Shown one piece after another: positions 1-7,711 of a stretch of 64,000 bases of DNA. Origin of the DNA: Promethearchaeota archaeon (GTDB taxonomy: Archaea > Asgardarchaeota > Lokiarchaeia > Sigyniarchaeales > Promethearchaeaceae); the NCBI GenBank assembly GCA_016933055.1, contig JAFGBS010000014.1, forward strand, positions 1 to 64,000, written 5' to 3'. Numbering within the stretch: the stretch's first letter is position 1; each line of letters starts with the position of its first letter. The position numbers and the translations under genes were made by a program. Below the pieces are notes generated by a model. The model saw only the letters and a list, made by a program, of their open reading frames with translations. It made no database searches and was not told where the DNA came from.

Positions 1-83
1 GAGGCTTCGAGAAATCAACTTCTTAGTATAGGCTGGAAAAAAGAAGCGGATAAGCTTTTATCAGCTATTAATATGTATGAAAA
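1..83 (+). repeat. 83-bp exact direct repeat, copy 1
   Basis: Bases 1-83 are identical to 775-857 and then diverge sharply. The two copies are exactly two repeat units (774 bp) apart in the giant helical repeat gene. Because the identity already holds at base 1, it may extend upstream. Confidence 0.95.
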
Positions 84-3000
84 TTTCTATCAAAAGGATG
101 TTCTAGATAGAAAGAAGCTCCAGCTAATAGAAAAAATGGATGAACAGGAGAAAAAACGATTGCAAGAAACTATTCGTCTGCAAAAAGAAGAAGACGAACT
201 AAAGGAAATGGAACGGCTAAAAAAATTAACAGAAATAGAAAAAAAGAAAGCTTTAGAGGAGGAAATCAGCAAACAAGTATTTAAACAGATAGAAGAAATT
301 GAAAAGGAAGTAAAAGAATATAATGAACACCCTATAAATGAGAAAATCACTAGTGCAAGCCCCTATTTGCGTGCAAAAAATATATATCAGTCCGCTCGAG
401 ATGAGTTACTGAAGATTGGGTGGAAAATTGAAGCAGACAAATTGCTAACACCCATTTCAATGTATGAAAATCTCCATCATAAAGATCAAATGGAACGAGA
501 AAAACTTCATTTGATAAAGAAAAAGCAGATGGAAGAACAAAAAAAACTAGAAGAATCAATACGATCACAAACAGAAGAAGTAGAACGAAGAGAACAGGAA
601 AAACGACAGAAGTTAGAAGAGATAAGCAAAAAGAAAGAACAAGAAGACCAAATAAGCAAAGTCACATTCCAAGCGATTGAAGATATTGAAAAAGAAGTTA
701 AATTCTATAAGGAACACGCACTTGCAGAGCATTACGCTTTGGACTGTCCGTATTTGAGAGCTAAGAATGTATATGAGGCTTCGAGAAATCAACTTCTTAG
801 TATAGGCTGGAAAAAAGAAGCGGATAAGCTTTTATCAGCTATTAATATGTATGAAAAATTGCTCTATACAGATGAAATAGAGCGAGGAAAATTCCTTGAA
901 AAACAAGAAAAAGAGAAAGAAGAGAAAAGAAAATTATACGAGTCTATTCAAATACAAAAAGAAGAACGAGAACGACAAGAACGAGAACGAATACGCGCAC
1001 TTAGGGAGCAAGAATTACAAAAACAACACGAAACAGACGTAAGTGAGAAAGCGTTTCAATTAATTGAAGATATTGAGAAAGACGTTACACATTATAGAGA
1101 GCGAGTGAAGATAGAAAACTATCATCTACCCTGCCCTTATGATCGAGCTATAGAAGTCTATAAAACTGCTCAGAAGATGCTCATGGAAATAGGCTGGAAA
1201 AAGGAAGCGGATAAACTCACCAATAGTATACGCGTATATGATAGATTATCTAATGAAGATTTGGAAATTCGGAACAAATTCAAAGCGAAATTAGAAAAAG
1301 AAAAAGAAGCAGAAAGAGAACTGCAGGAAACCATTCAAAGAGAAAAGGAACGTCTTTTATTGGAAGAAGAAAAAAGAAAAAGCGAATTGGAAAAATTTGA
1401 TAAGAAAAAAAGGGAAACCGAACAACTGCAGCAATCTGCATATGAAAAATTAGAAGCAGGAAACCGTTATATTCAAGAAAAAGAGTTTGACAAAGCTTCT
1501 GAAGAACTACAAGAAGCACTTAAACTCTTCAAGAAGATCAAATGGAAATCCGGTATTAAATTAACCGAAAATGCAATAAAATATAAGGAAAATGAACAAG
1601 AGAAATTTGAGCGTTTACTCCAGCACGAACGTCTCGCTTTGCAAGAAAAAGTGAAGAAAGAGCAAGAATTCCAAGAATTCTTAGAGGAACAAAGAAGAAT
1701 TAAAGATCAAGAAGAGCAGAATAGGAAATTGGAATTATTACGCATTGAAATGGCAAGTAAAAAAGTAAGTGAACAACAAGAAAGTGCATTCAATAAATTA
1801 GAAGAGGGAAATGATCTTGTTAAAATCCGTGAATTTGATAAAGCAAATAAACTCTACTTAGAAGCATTGAGCATTTTCCAAGATATTGGTTGGGTAGATG
1901 GTGTAGAGAAAACTAAACAATCTATTTCTCATAATCTAATTGAACAAGAACGCTATAAGCAACATCTGGAATTTCAGAAAAAGCAAGAACAAGAAAGACA
2001 AAAAGAAGAGCAAGAGTTAAACGAATTAATAAGAAAGAGGCAGGAATTAACACAATTGGAAGAACAAAAAAAGCGATTACAAATCGAACAGCAACATGAA
2101 CAAGCTGAGAAAATTAAACAAAGACAACAAGAAGCGCTTGAATTACTAGAACAAGGTAATGAAAAAACCACCCAAAATCTATTTGATGAAGCGGAAAAGG
2201 ACTTCAATCATGCGATGACAATATTCCAAGAAATAAAATGGAGTCATGGGATTAAGATCACCGAAGAAGTACTGAAACACAATGCTGAAGAAAGAAGTAG
2301 ATTCTTACAATTACAAAAGAGAGATGAAAAAGCACGCCTTGAGCAAATTAAGCAACAAAAAGAATTGGAACAGATGTTAGCTAAACAAAAATTAACGGCT
2401 CAACAGGAGGCACGACTAAAAGAGTTACAACAAGCTCAAGAAACGGAGAAAAAATTCCAAATTCAATCTATGCAAGAAGAAGCTATGCTATATTTAGAAA
2501 AAGGTAACGAAGCGATACAAATTAAGAAGTTCAATCAGGCTAATGCGCTTTTTGCTTCTGCTATGAAGATCTTCCAAGAAATGGGATGGCAAAAAGGAAT
2601 TGAAATGACGAATAGTGCCTTAGATTACAACCAAAAAGAATTGTTAAAATTCGAAAATGAAAGACTGCGAGAAGAGCAAAAGAAGCAAGAAGCTTTAAGA
2701 AGGCAAGAAGAAATTAACCAACTTATCAAGGAATCAAAAGCAGAAGAAATACAGAAGCAACTTGAATGGAAAAAGAAGTTGGAAGAGAAAACACAGCGTA
2801 TTGACGAAGAAAATAGCATAAAAGATCAAATTTTTGCACTACTTGAGAGAGGAAGTAAGCTTGCTGCGAAAAATGAATTTCTCTCTGCAATTGAGTTATA
2901 TAAAAAGACTATACCCCTATTTGAGAAAATCTCTTGGCCACTAAAACGGGATCAAGTAATTGATCTTATTGACTCTACTCAACAGGATTATGATAACTAT

Positions 3001-3939
3001 CGCAAGCATTTGGCAAAAGAGGAAGCAATACGGAAAAAACAGGCTGAAGAAGAAGAACAAATGAGATTGCTGATCCAAAGTGAACAAGAGAAGGAAAAAG
3101 CACGCCAGAAACTTATCCAACAGCAGCAATTTGAGCAGCAAGAACGTGATAAACGGAATGAAGAATTACGAAAAGAAGCGGCAGAAGAAATCAATAAGGC
3201 AAGCGTGATGCTAGAACGGCGAAAATTTGAAAACGCTATAGAAAGCTTGAATATTGCTCTTTCAAATTTCAAAAAACTCGGTTGGGATAAAGAGGCAAAA
3301 GTTACCGAAGAAAGAATTGCTGAAGTGAACAAGCAAAGACGAGAAACCTACAAACCCATTGATCGTGAAGAATCAGCGAGTGATATGGAAATTTCTGAAC
3401 AAGGGTATGGCCAAATAGAAGAGGCAGATAAATTCATACGACAAAAAAAATATCGAAAAGCACTTCCCTACTTAGAGGAGGCTGCACGATTGTTTGAAAA
3501 AATTCAGTGGACCAAAGCTATTAAGATGGTTGAACGTCGAATTCGTGAAACGGAAAAATTAATCACAGAAAAAGAGGAACTAATTGAAAAATTACGTTCT
3601 CGTCGCTCTCGAAAAACAGAAAAAGAAGCATACCAGCTTTTGGAAAAAGTAGATAAATTTCGACGAGAAAATCATTATGATTATGCATTAACTTCTGCAA
3701 AAGAAGCTCAAAGAATATTCCAGGATTTGAAATGGGAAAAAGAAGCAGCTGAATTAGATAAATTGATTCATACTATTGAAAAGGAGAATGAGGAACAGAA
3801 AGTAGTACGGACCCAGGAACAAAGCGAAAGAATGGAAAAAATTAAGGTAGAGGAAGAAGAAGAAAGAAAGATTCAAGAAATAATCGAGGAGAGACGAAGA
3901 AGGAGGAGAGAGACCCGCCAGAAACTCAAGGATGAATAA
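1..3939 (+). CDS. Giant charged helical repeat protein with 12 TPR-like W modules (5' end outside window)
   Basis: The frame is open from base 1, so the true start lies upstream; the first ATG at 73 is internal. The protein is almost entirely helical and rich in E, K, Q and R. Twelve modules, each ending in a conserved tryptophan (motif like IGWKKEADKL or IxWxxGI), are joined by long charged helices. Three kinds occur in order: units carrying PYLRAKNVY-type helices, units with a LExGN...FxxA...FxxI.W pattern, and shorter units at the C-end. The FDKA..Y..A pattern resembles a TPR hairpin. Tryptophan codons lie at 34, 421, 808, 1195, 1543, 1891, 2239, 2587, 2935, 3283, 3508 and 3733. No enzyme motif, signal peptide or membrane segment is visible. 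A smaller protein of the same kind is at 45071-46930. Function unknown; a cytoskeletal, scaffold or ruler role is inference. Confidence 0.85.
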   Translation, partial: EASRNQLLSIGWKKEADKLLSAINMYENFYQKDVLDRKKLQLIEKMDEQEKKRLQETIRLQKEEDELKEMERLKKLTEIEKKKALEEEISKQVFKQIEEIEKEVKEYNEHPINEKITSASPYLRAKNIYQSARDELLKIGWKIEADKLLTPISMYENLHHKDQMEREKLHLIKKKQMEEQKKLEESIRSQTEEVERREQEKRQKLEEISKKKEQEDQISKVTFQAIEDIEKEVKFYKEHALAEHYALDCPYLRAKNVYEASRNQLLSIGWKKEADKLLSAINMYEKLLYTDEIERGKFLEKQEKEKEEKRKLYESIQIQKEERERQERERIRALREQELQKQHETDVSEKAFQLIEDIEKDVTHYRERVKIENYHLPCPYDRAIEVYKTAQKMLMEIGWKKEADKLTNSIRVYDRLSNEDLEIRNKFKAKLEKEKEAERELQETIQREKERLLLEEEKRKSELEKFDKKKRETEQLQQSAYEKLEAGNRYIQEKEFDKASEELQEALKLFKKIKWKSGIKLTENAIKYKENEQEKFERLLQHERLALQEKVKKEQEFQEFLEEQRRIKDQEEQNRKLELLRIEMASKKVSEQQESAFNKLEEGNDLVKIREFDKANKLYLEALSIFQDIGWVDGVEKTKQSISHNLIEQERYKQHLEFQKKQEQERQKEEQELNELIRKRQELTQLEEQKKRLQIEQQHEQAEKIKQRQQEALELLEQGNEKTTQNLFDEAEKDFNHAMTIFQEIKWSHGIKITEEVLKHNAEERSRFLQLQKRDEKARLEQIKQQKELEQMLAKQKLTAQQEARLKELQQAQETEKKFQIQSMQEEAMLYLEKGNEAIQIKKFNQANALFASAMKIFQEMGWQKGIEMTNSALDYNQKELLKFENERLREEQKKQEALRRQEEINQLIKESKAEEIQKQLEWKKKLEEKTQRIDEENSIKDQIFALLERGSKLAAKNEFLSAIELYKKTIPLFEKISWPLKRDQVIDLIDSTQQDYDNYRKHLAKEEAIRKKQAEEEEQMRLLIQSEQEKEKARQKLIQQQQFEQQERDKRNEELRKEAAEEINKASVMLERRKFENAIESLNIALSNFKKLGWDKEAKVTEERIAEVNKQRRETYKPIDREESASDMEISEQGYGQIEEADKFIRQKKYRKALPYLEEAARLFEKIQWTKAIKMVERRIRETEKLITEKEELIEKLRSRRSRKTEKEAYQLLEKVDKFRRENHYDYALTSAKEAQRIFQDLKWEKEAAELDKLIHTIEKENEEQKVVRTQEQSERMEKIKVEEEEERKIQEIIEERRRRRRETRQKLKDE
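775..857 (+). repeat. 83-bp exact direct repeat, copy 2
   Basis: Second copy of the exact repeat found at bases 1-83. The intermediate unit at about 388-470 is clearly different in sequence, so the identity is not simply the general similarity between units. Confidence 0.95.
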
Positions 3940-4107
3940 TTAATTGTCCTTATTGCCTTTCTCTATTGGGATTACTAATTCATTTCGTATAAGATCTCGA
4001 ATAGCAACCCTTATAGCTTCAGATCTGCTGGGAAAGTGTCCATCATCAACTAATGATTCTAACGCCGTTAAATATCGTTCTGGTATATGAACAGTGATCA
4101 TTTTCAT
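3940..4107 (-). CDS. Ribbon-helix-helix (CopG/Arc-like) transcription regulator
   Basis: This 55-residue protein starts MKMITVHIPERYLTALESL and continues with PSRSEAIRVAIRDLI. That is the classic archaeal ribbon-helix-helix pattern: a short N-terminal strand (ITVHIP) that pairs in the dimer and reads DNA, then helix, a turn with PSRSEAIR, and a second helix. Its stop codon abuts the stop of the giant repeat gene tail to tail with no gap. It is divergent from the 4297 gene, and the intervening region holds a palindrome at 4203-4223 and several TATGTA-like words, so autoregulation or control of the divergent gene is plausible but inferred. A second in-frame ATG (third codon) could also be used. 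Confidence 0.85.
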   Translation of the reverse strand: MKMITVHIPERYLTALESLVDDGHFPSRSEAIRVAIRDLIRNELVIPIEKGNKDN

Positions 4108-4202
4108 TATAGATCATCCTCAAATAGACTTTTTTGTATGTAAATATGTATACCCACATATATACCTAAATACATATTGAGATAATACCACCGTCAATGC
4201 CG

Positions 4203-4223
4203 CTAGCCAATGCCATTGGCTAG
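4203..4223. promoter_or_regulatory. Perfect palindrome, candidate operator
   Basis: CTAGCCAATG at 4203-4212 and CATTGGCTAG at 4214-4223 are exact inverted arms around a single C. The site lies between the divergent RHH regulator gene and the 4297 gene. Its symmetry fits a dimeric DNA-binding protein. A short hairpin is the alternative, as a five-T run follows. Confidence 0.5.
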
Positions 4224-4296
4224 TAGTAAAATTTTTCAATTATTGATTATAATGGATGCACGGATATTTAGAAAACACACATAAAATGACGAAAAA

Positions 4297-4617
4297 ATGA
4301 AAGAACAACTTCAAAAACACCTTAAAGATGGTGAACCGTGGGAAAAAATGATTACGGATATTCCAGGGGTTTTTATTGTCCGAGTTCCTGGACCAAAAAC
4401 TAATCCCAAAAATGCACGATTAATGCTTGAGATCAATCCTGTGGATGAGGATGGAAAACCCAAAAAAAGAAAAGGATTATTTTTATCTGATCGAGAAACC
4501 TACATTCAGTATTTTGAATTACTTAGTGATGACCGAATCAATAAAATTCTACTGACTTTAGAAGAAGTAAATCCGAAAAATCAGTCCAAATCGATGAAGA
4601 AACTAAAAATTGAATAA
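4297..4617 (+). CDS. Conserved-looking hypothetical protein, 106 aa
   Basis: I do not recognise a characterised family. The protein is small, charged and cytosolic in appearance, with no membrane segment. It starts MKEQLQKHLKDGEPWEKM, has a strand-rich middle (GVFIVRVPGP, ARLMLEINPVDEDGKP, RKGLFLSDRETY) and a helical C-terminal third. The regular alternation and the lack of low-complexity sequence suggest a real folded protein. It sits alone between the RHH regulator, divergent, and the eL18 ribosomal operon 117 bp downstream. The upstream palindrome may regulate it. Confidence 0.7.
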   Translation: MKEQLQKHLKDGEPWEKMITDIPGVFIVRVPGPKTNPKNARLMLEINPVDEDGKPKKRKGLFLSDRETYIQYFELLSDDRINKILLTLEEVNPKNQSKSMKKLKIE

Positions 4618-4734
4618 GACATTTTCTATTGCATAAATTTTCAAAAAATTAAAATTCTATCTATTATTTGAGATCGACATATAATTTAGATTGAATAACT
4701 GAAGGAATCCAAATATTTGACGTAAGGTGGAAAA

Positions 4735-5088
4735 ATGCCAGCTCCAACAGGTCCAAGTAATAGCATTACAAGAAAACTCATCCGATCTTTATGGAAAACC
4801 AACACAGGAATTTGGAGAAGAATCTCTGAGATATTATCAAAGTCTTCTCGTGATCGACCAGAGATAAATTTGTACCGTTTGAACAAATTAACAAAAACCG
4901 ACGATATAGTAGTGGTACCTGGAAAAGTACTGGGTGCTGGTACTCTAGATCACCCCATTACAATTGGATCACTTATGATTTCTCAACTCGCATTAAAGAA
5001 GTTGACCGAGTCCAAAGGAAAATTCATGACAATCGAAGAAATGATGAAGAAATACAAAAAAGGGAGTAACATAAAAATACTGATTTAG
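4735..5088 (+). CDS. rpl18e: Large ribosomal subunit protein eL18
   Basis: eL18 is a structural protein of the 50S subunit in archaea and eukaryotes. At 117 aa it has the usual archaeal length. It carries the typical INLYRLNKLTKTDDIVVVPG and KVLGAGTLDHPITIG segments, followed by SQLALKKL. The ATG is preceded by a GGTGGA ribosome binding sequence. It heads the eL18-uL13-uS9 operon, a classic archaeal order; uL13 follows 10 bp downstream. The rpoN, rpoK and uS2 genes that often follow this trio are absent here. Confidence 0.96.
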   Translation: MPAPTGPSNSITRKLIRSLWKTNTGIWRRISEILSKSSRDRPEINLYRLNKLTKTDDIVVVPGKVLGAGTLDHPITIGSLMISQLALKKLTESKGKFMTIEEMMKKYKKGSNIKILI

Positions 5089-5098
5089 GTGACGATCT

Positions 5099-5560
5099 TT
5101 GACTAAATGGAAGAAATTGGATGCAACTGGCTTGATATTAGGAAGGTTATGTAGTATAATCGCAAAACGTGCTTTAATGGGTGAGAAAATAGTAATCACG
5201 AATGCAAAATTCGCCGAAATTTCTGGAAATCGAGGTCAAATTATTGAACGCTATCAGCATTATAAATCGATAAAAACTGCTTCTAATCCGAAAAAAGGAC
5301 CATTTCGCGTAGGTATCCGACCGGACATATTCGTTCGAAAAACTATTAGGGGAATGTTACCAAAAAATGATCGCGGTAAACAAGCATTAGGAAATATCCA
5401 TGTATATATTACCGGAATTCCCGAAGATAAAAATCAATATGGTGAATGCGAAGATTTTACTCTTGGAAAAAAATATCAAGCATTTAATCTTGGAAGGAAA
5501 TCAGTTTCCGTGGAAGATCTATGTAAAGTAATTGGTTGGAATCAAGGAGGGTTATCATAA
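5099..5560 (+). CDS. rpl13: Large ribosomal subunit protein uL13
   Basis: uL13 is a core 50S protein. The 153-aa product shows the family pattern: WKKLDATGLILGRLCSIIAK at the N-end, then VRKTIRGMLPKNDRGKQAL. The start is TTG at 5099, ten bases after eL18, preceded by a GGTGA motif; no ATG or GTG fits better. The stop codon shares one base with the uS9 start (TAATG), so translation of the two genes is probably coupled. Confidence 0.96.
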   Translation: MTKWKKLDATGLILGRLCSIIAKRALMGEKIVITNAKFAEISGNRGQIIERYQHYKSIKTASNPKKGPFRVGIRPDIFVRKTIRGMLPKNDRGKQALGNIHVYITGIPEDKNQYGECEDFTLGKKYQAFNLGRKSVSVEDLCKVIGWNQGGLS

Positions 5561-5961
5561 TGAAAGTAGTTCAAGAAACGGGGAAGCGAAAGAGAGCTGT
5601 TGCTCGGGCTACATTAAAGCCTGGAACGGGATTAGTCAGAATAAATAGTGTTCCAATAGAACGATATCAACCTGAAATCGCCCAAATGAAGTTAAAAGAG
5701 GTATTCCTTATAATTAAAGATCCCAAATTAAAAGATGTGGATATAAATGTGAGAGTATACGGTGGCGGTGTTATAGGAAGAGCAGATGCGGCTCGAATGG
5801 CGATTACACGAATTATAAACAAATATTTGGGTAAAAAAAGAGTTACAAAAGCCATTAGAGAATATGATAAGTCCATGCTTTCGGGTGACAAACGTAGAAT
5901 AGAACCCAAAAAGTGGGGTGGACCCAAAGCTCGGGCAAGAGTACAGAAATCCTACCGATAA
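5560..5961 (+). CDS. rps9: Small ribosomal subunit protein uS9
   Basis: uS9 sits at the 30S head, and its C-terminal tail (here VQKSYR) reaches toward the P-site tRNA. ATG 5560 is chosen over an in-frame ATG at 5536 because it follows a strong AAGGAGG at 5544-5550 and starts with the family's VVQETGKRKRAVARATL; this gives 133 aa. Conserved segments RVYGGGVIGRADAARMAI and KYLGKKRVTKAI are present. It is the last gene of the operon and converges with the minus-strand gene at 5987. Confidence 0.97.
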   Translation: MKVVQETGKRKRAVARATLKPGTGLVRINSVPIERYQPEIAQMKLKEVFLIIKDPKLKDVDINVRVYGGGVIGRADAARMAITRIINKYLGKKRVTKAIREYDKSMLSGDKRRIEPKKWGGPKARARVQKSYR

Positions 5962-5986
5962 TCTCATTGATTCATTTTCTTATATG

Positions 5987-7624
5987 TTATTTTAATATTC
6001 CTTCTTCAATTAAATCCAATACACGAGACAATACATCCGATTCTGATATATAACCATCCCAAGTTTTAGATAGTTGAACAAGAATTTGATCAATAGTCAT
6101 CATAGATTCTTTTCGTACGGTTTCGACTATTAAACTCTCCAGTGTAGTCAACAATGCCTTTTTCTGATTGTAAACTACATCAGATAATGTGAATATACGA
6201 TCATAAGGGATATTCTCCGGAAAAGGATTGAAATATTGATAGAATAATTTATCTATGTGTGGTTTTATTCCCATAAGATCGATAACTCGTTGTTCGAACA
6301 CATCCTTGAATTCATTTTCAATTACTTGGATGAATTCTTTGGTTTTTTGAAGGTAAATTTTTTCAGGATGCTTTTTGAACCGTAGTATTGTCTTGACACC
6401 TGAGTTACCAGTTCCAATAATCGCATGCAAATTCCCAAAATCTAAATAATCCACTTCTTGTATTTTCTTAAATCGTAAAAATCGATCACGTACTATTTCC
6501 ATAGTTTGCATTAAACCAGAGAAAATCGTTATTTCATTTGAATCGCTTTTTGTACGGGTATATAAATGCCTTCCTATATGAAGAATAATGAGATCTTGTA
6601 AATTATCATAAGTTATATATTCAGAATTAGGATTGTGATATGAAATACTTTCAATTTGATTATTTCGTTTCAATATTGCTAATATTTTCTTACTTTCAAC
6701 GATAGAATTGCCTAATGCTAAAAGATTAACCAGATTGGGTTCAAAATTCATTTGAAGGCATTTCTTTATTTGCTCATTGGATTCTTGAGTTAAAATATCT
6801 AATTCTTCCTTGGGGAGATCATCCAGATTAATACTTTGTTCCCAAAATTCCATTAAGGTTTTCGATTCAGAATTATTTAATCCCCAAATCAACTCCAACG
6901 AACGTCTTGTAATAGTGAATTTATTTAAATGTTCAAATTCAGTGAGGTAATATATTCCTAGTTCAATCGAATAATGTTCCTCTTTCATGTCGTTAAGATG
7001 ATGGTGTAATTTTGACAACATTCTATCGATTGTTAAAGGACTATATTCCTTAGGAACCCATTTTTTTGAGCATTCTAAAAGCTCCGGTAACCTCCGAAAA
7101 AAAATACTTTCATTTTCCGTCTCATTTATATCAAAATAAAAGGTGTTAATCCCAAACACTTTGTTAAAGAGTTTTTTTAGATGTAGGTTGTAAAAGAATT
7201 TACTAAGTTCCCTGCGAGGAGTATCACCATTATAATTCATCCCGATTAGAAGTAATGGTATATATGACCTTCGGATTTGGCTGATTTTCGAAAAAAATTC
7301 CTTGCATTCATCAGAAAGAGTGATATTTGTATTATCACACACCATAATGATAGCATCTGCTTCTCGAAATTCCTTTTTGGGAGTTATTATCGTAGAAAGA
7401 AGCAATGGTTGTATCAAATAAATTCGTAATTTATATTTGCACTGTCCAAGCAACTTCTTACGAGTAAATTTCTCATTGGGAAATTCGAAATATACTAAGG
7501 CAGTTTTCCCAGGTGTAGATTGGAATCCTAAATAGTTTCGAAACTTCGATACAGCTTCTTGATCCCCACACAGCAAGATATTATAGGAGTCCATTTTACT
7601 CATAGTACTTTCTAAATATCTCAT
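5987..7624 (-). CDS. Protein with degenerate small-GTPase-like domain and a longin/roadblock-like C-terminal part
   Basis: The N-terminal ~180 residues follow the layout of a small GTPase: a hydrophobic strand then LLCGDQEAVSKF where the P-loop should be, a strand ending IIMVCDN, and LLLIGMNYNGD where NKxD should be. The GK[ST] and NKxD residues are missing, so nucleotide binding is doubtful. A helical middle follows. From about residue 369 a segment (FSGLMQTMEIVRD, VDYLDFGNLHAII, TILRFKKHPEKIYLQ, then a long helix) has the alternating pattern of longin/roadblock-type sensor domains. The last ~40 residues look like a small winged-helix. A start at the eighth codon (MSKMDSYN) is possible. The overall assignment is inference; no catalytic role is visible. 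Confidence 0.6.
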   Translation of the reverse strand: MRYLESTMSKMDSYNILLCGDQEAVSKFRNYLGFQSTPGKTALVYFEFPNEKFTRKKLLGQCKYKLRIYLIQPLLLSTIITPKKEFREADAIIMVCDNTNITLSDECKEFFSKISQIRRSYIPLLLIGMNYNGDTPRRELSKFFYNLHLKKLFNKVFGINTFYFDINETENESIFFRRLPELLECSKKWVPKEYSPLTIDRMLSKLHHHLNDMKEEHYSIELGIYYLTEFEHLNKFTITRRSLELIWGLNNSESKTLMEFWEQSINLDDLPKEELDILTQESNEQIKKCLQMNFEPNLVNLLALGNSIVESKKILAILKRNNQIESISYHNPNSEYITYDNLQDLIILHIGRHLYTRTKSDSNEITIFSGLMQTMEIVRDRFLRFKKIQEVDYLDFGNLHAIIGTGNSGVKTILRFKKHPEKIYLQKTKEFIQVIENEFKDVFEQRVIDLMGIKPHIDKLFYQYFNPFPENIPYDRIFTLSDVVYNQKKALLTTLESLIVETVRKESMMTIDQILVQLSKTWDGYISESDVLSRVLDLIEEGILK

Positions 7625-7711
7625 AAAAATTCACTTAGTTAAGTCTTAGCTCCAAAAATATAGTCACAAAAATTCCAATAAATTTTGAATGGGAGTTATC
7701 GATTTTTATGT

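Noticed and set aside
1-3939. Minus-strand frames inside the giant repeat gene encoding Ser/Phe/Cys-rich sequence
   Set aside because: They are the reverse complement of Glu/Lys/Gln-rich codons and have no independent pattern; only the plus frame shows periodic conservation.
4132-4185. TATGTA/TACATA words upstream of the RHH gene as a clear operator array
   Set aside because: The inverted pairing is imperfect and such words are expected in AT-rich promoter DNA; mentioned only as weak support for the palindrome.
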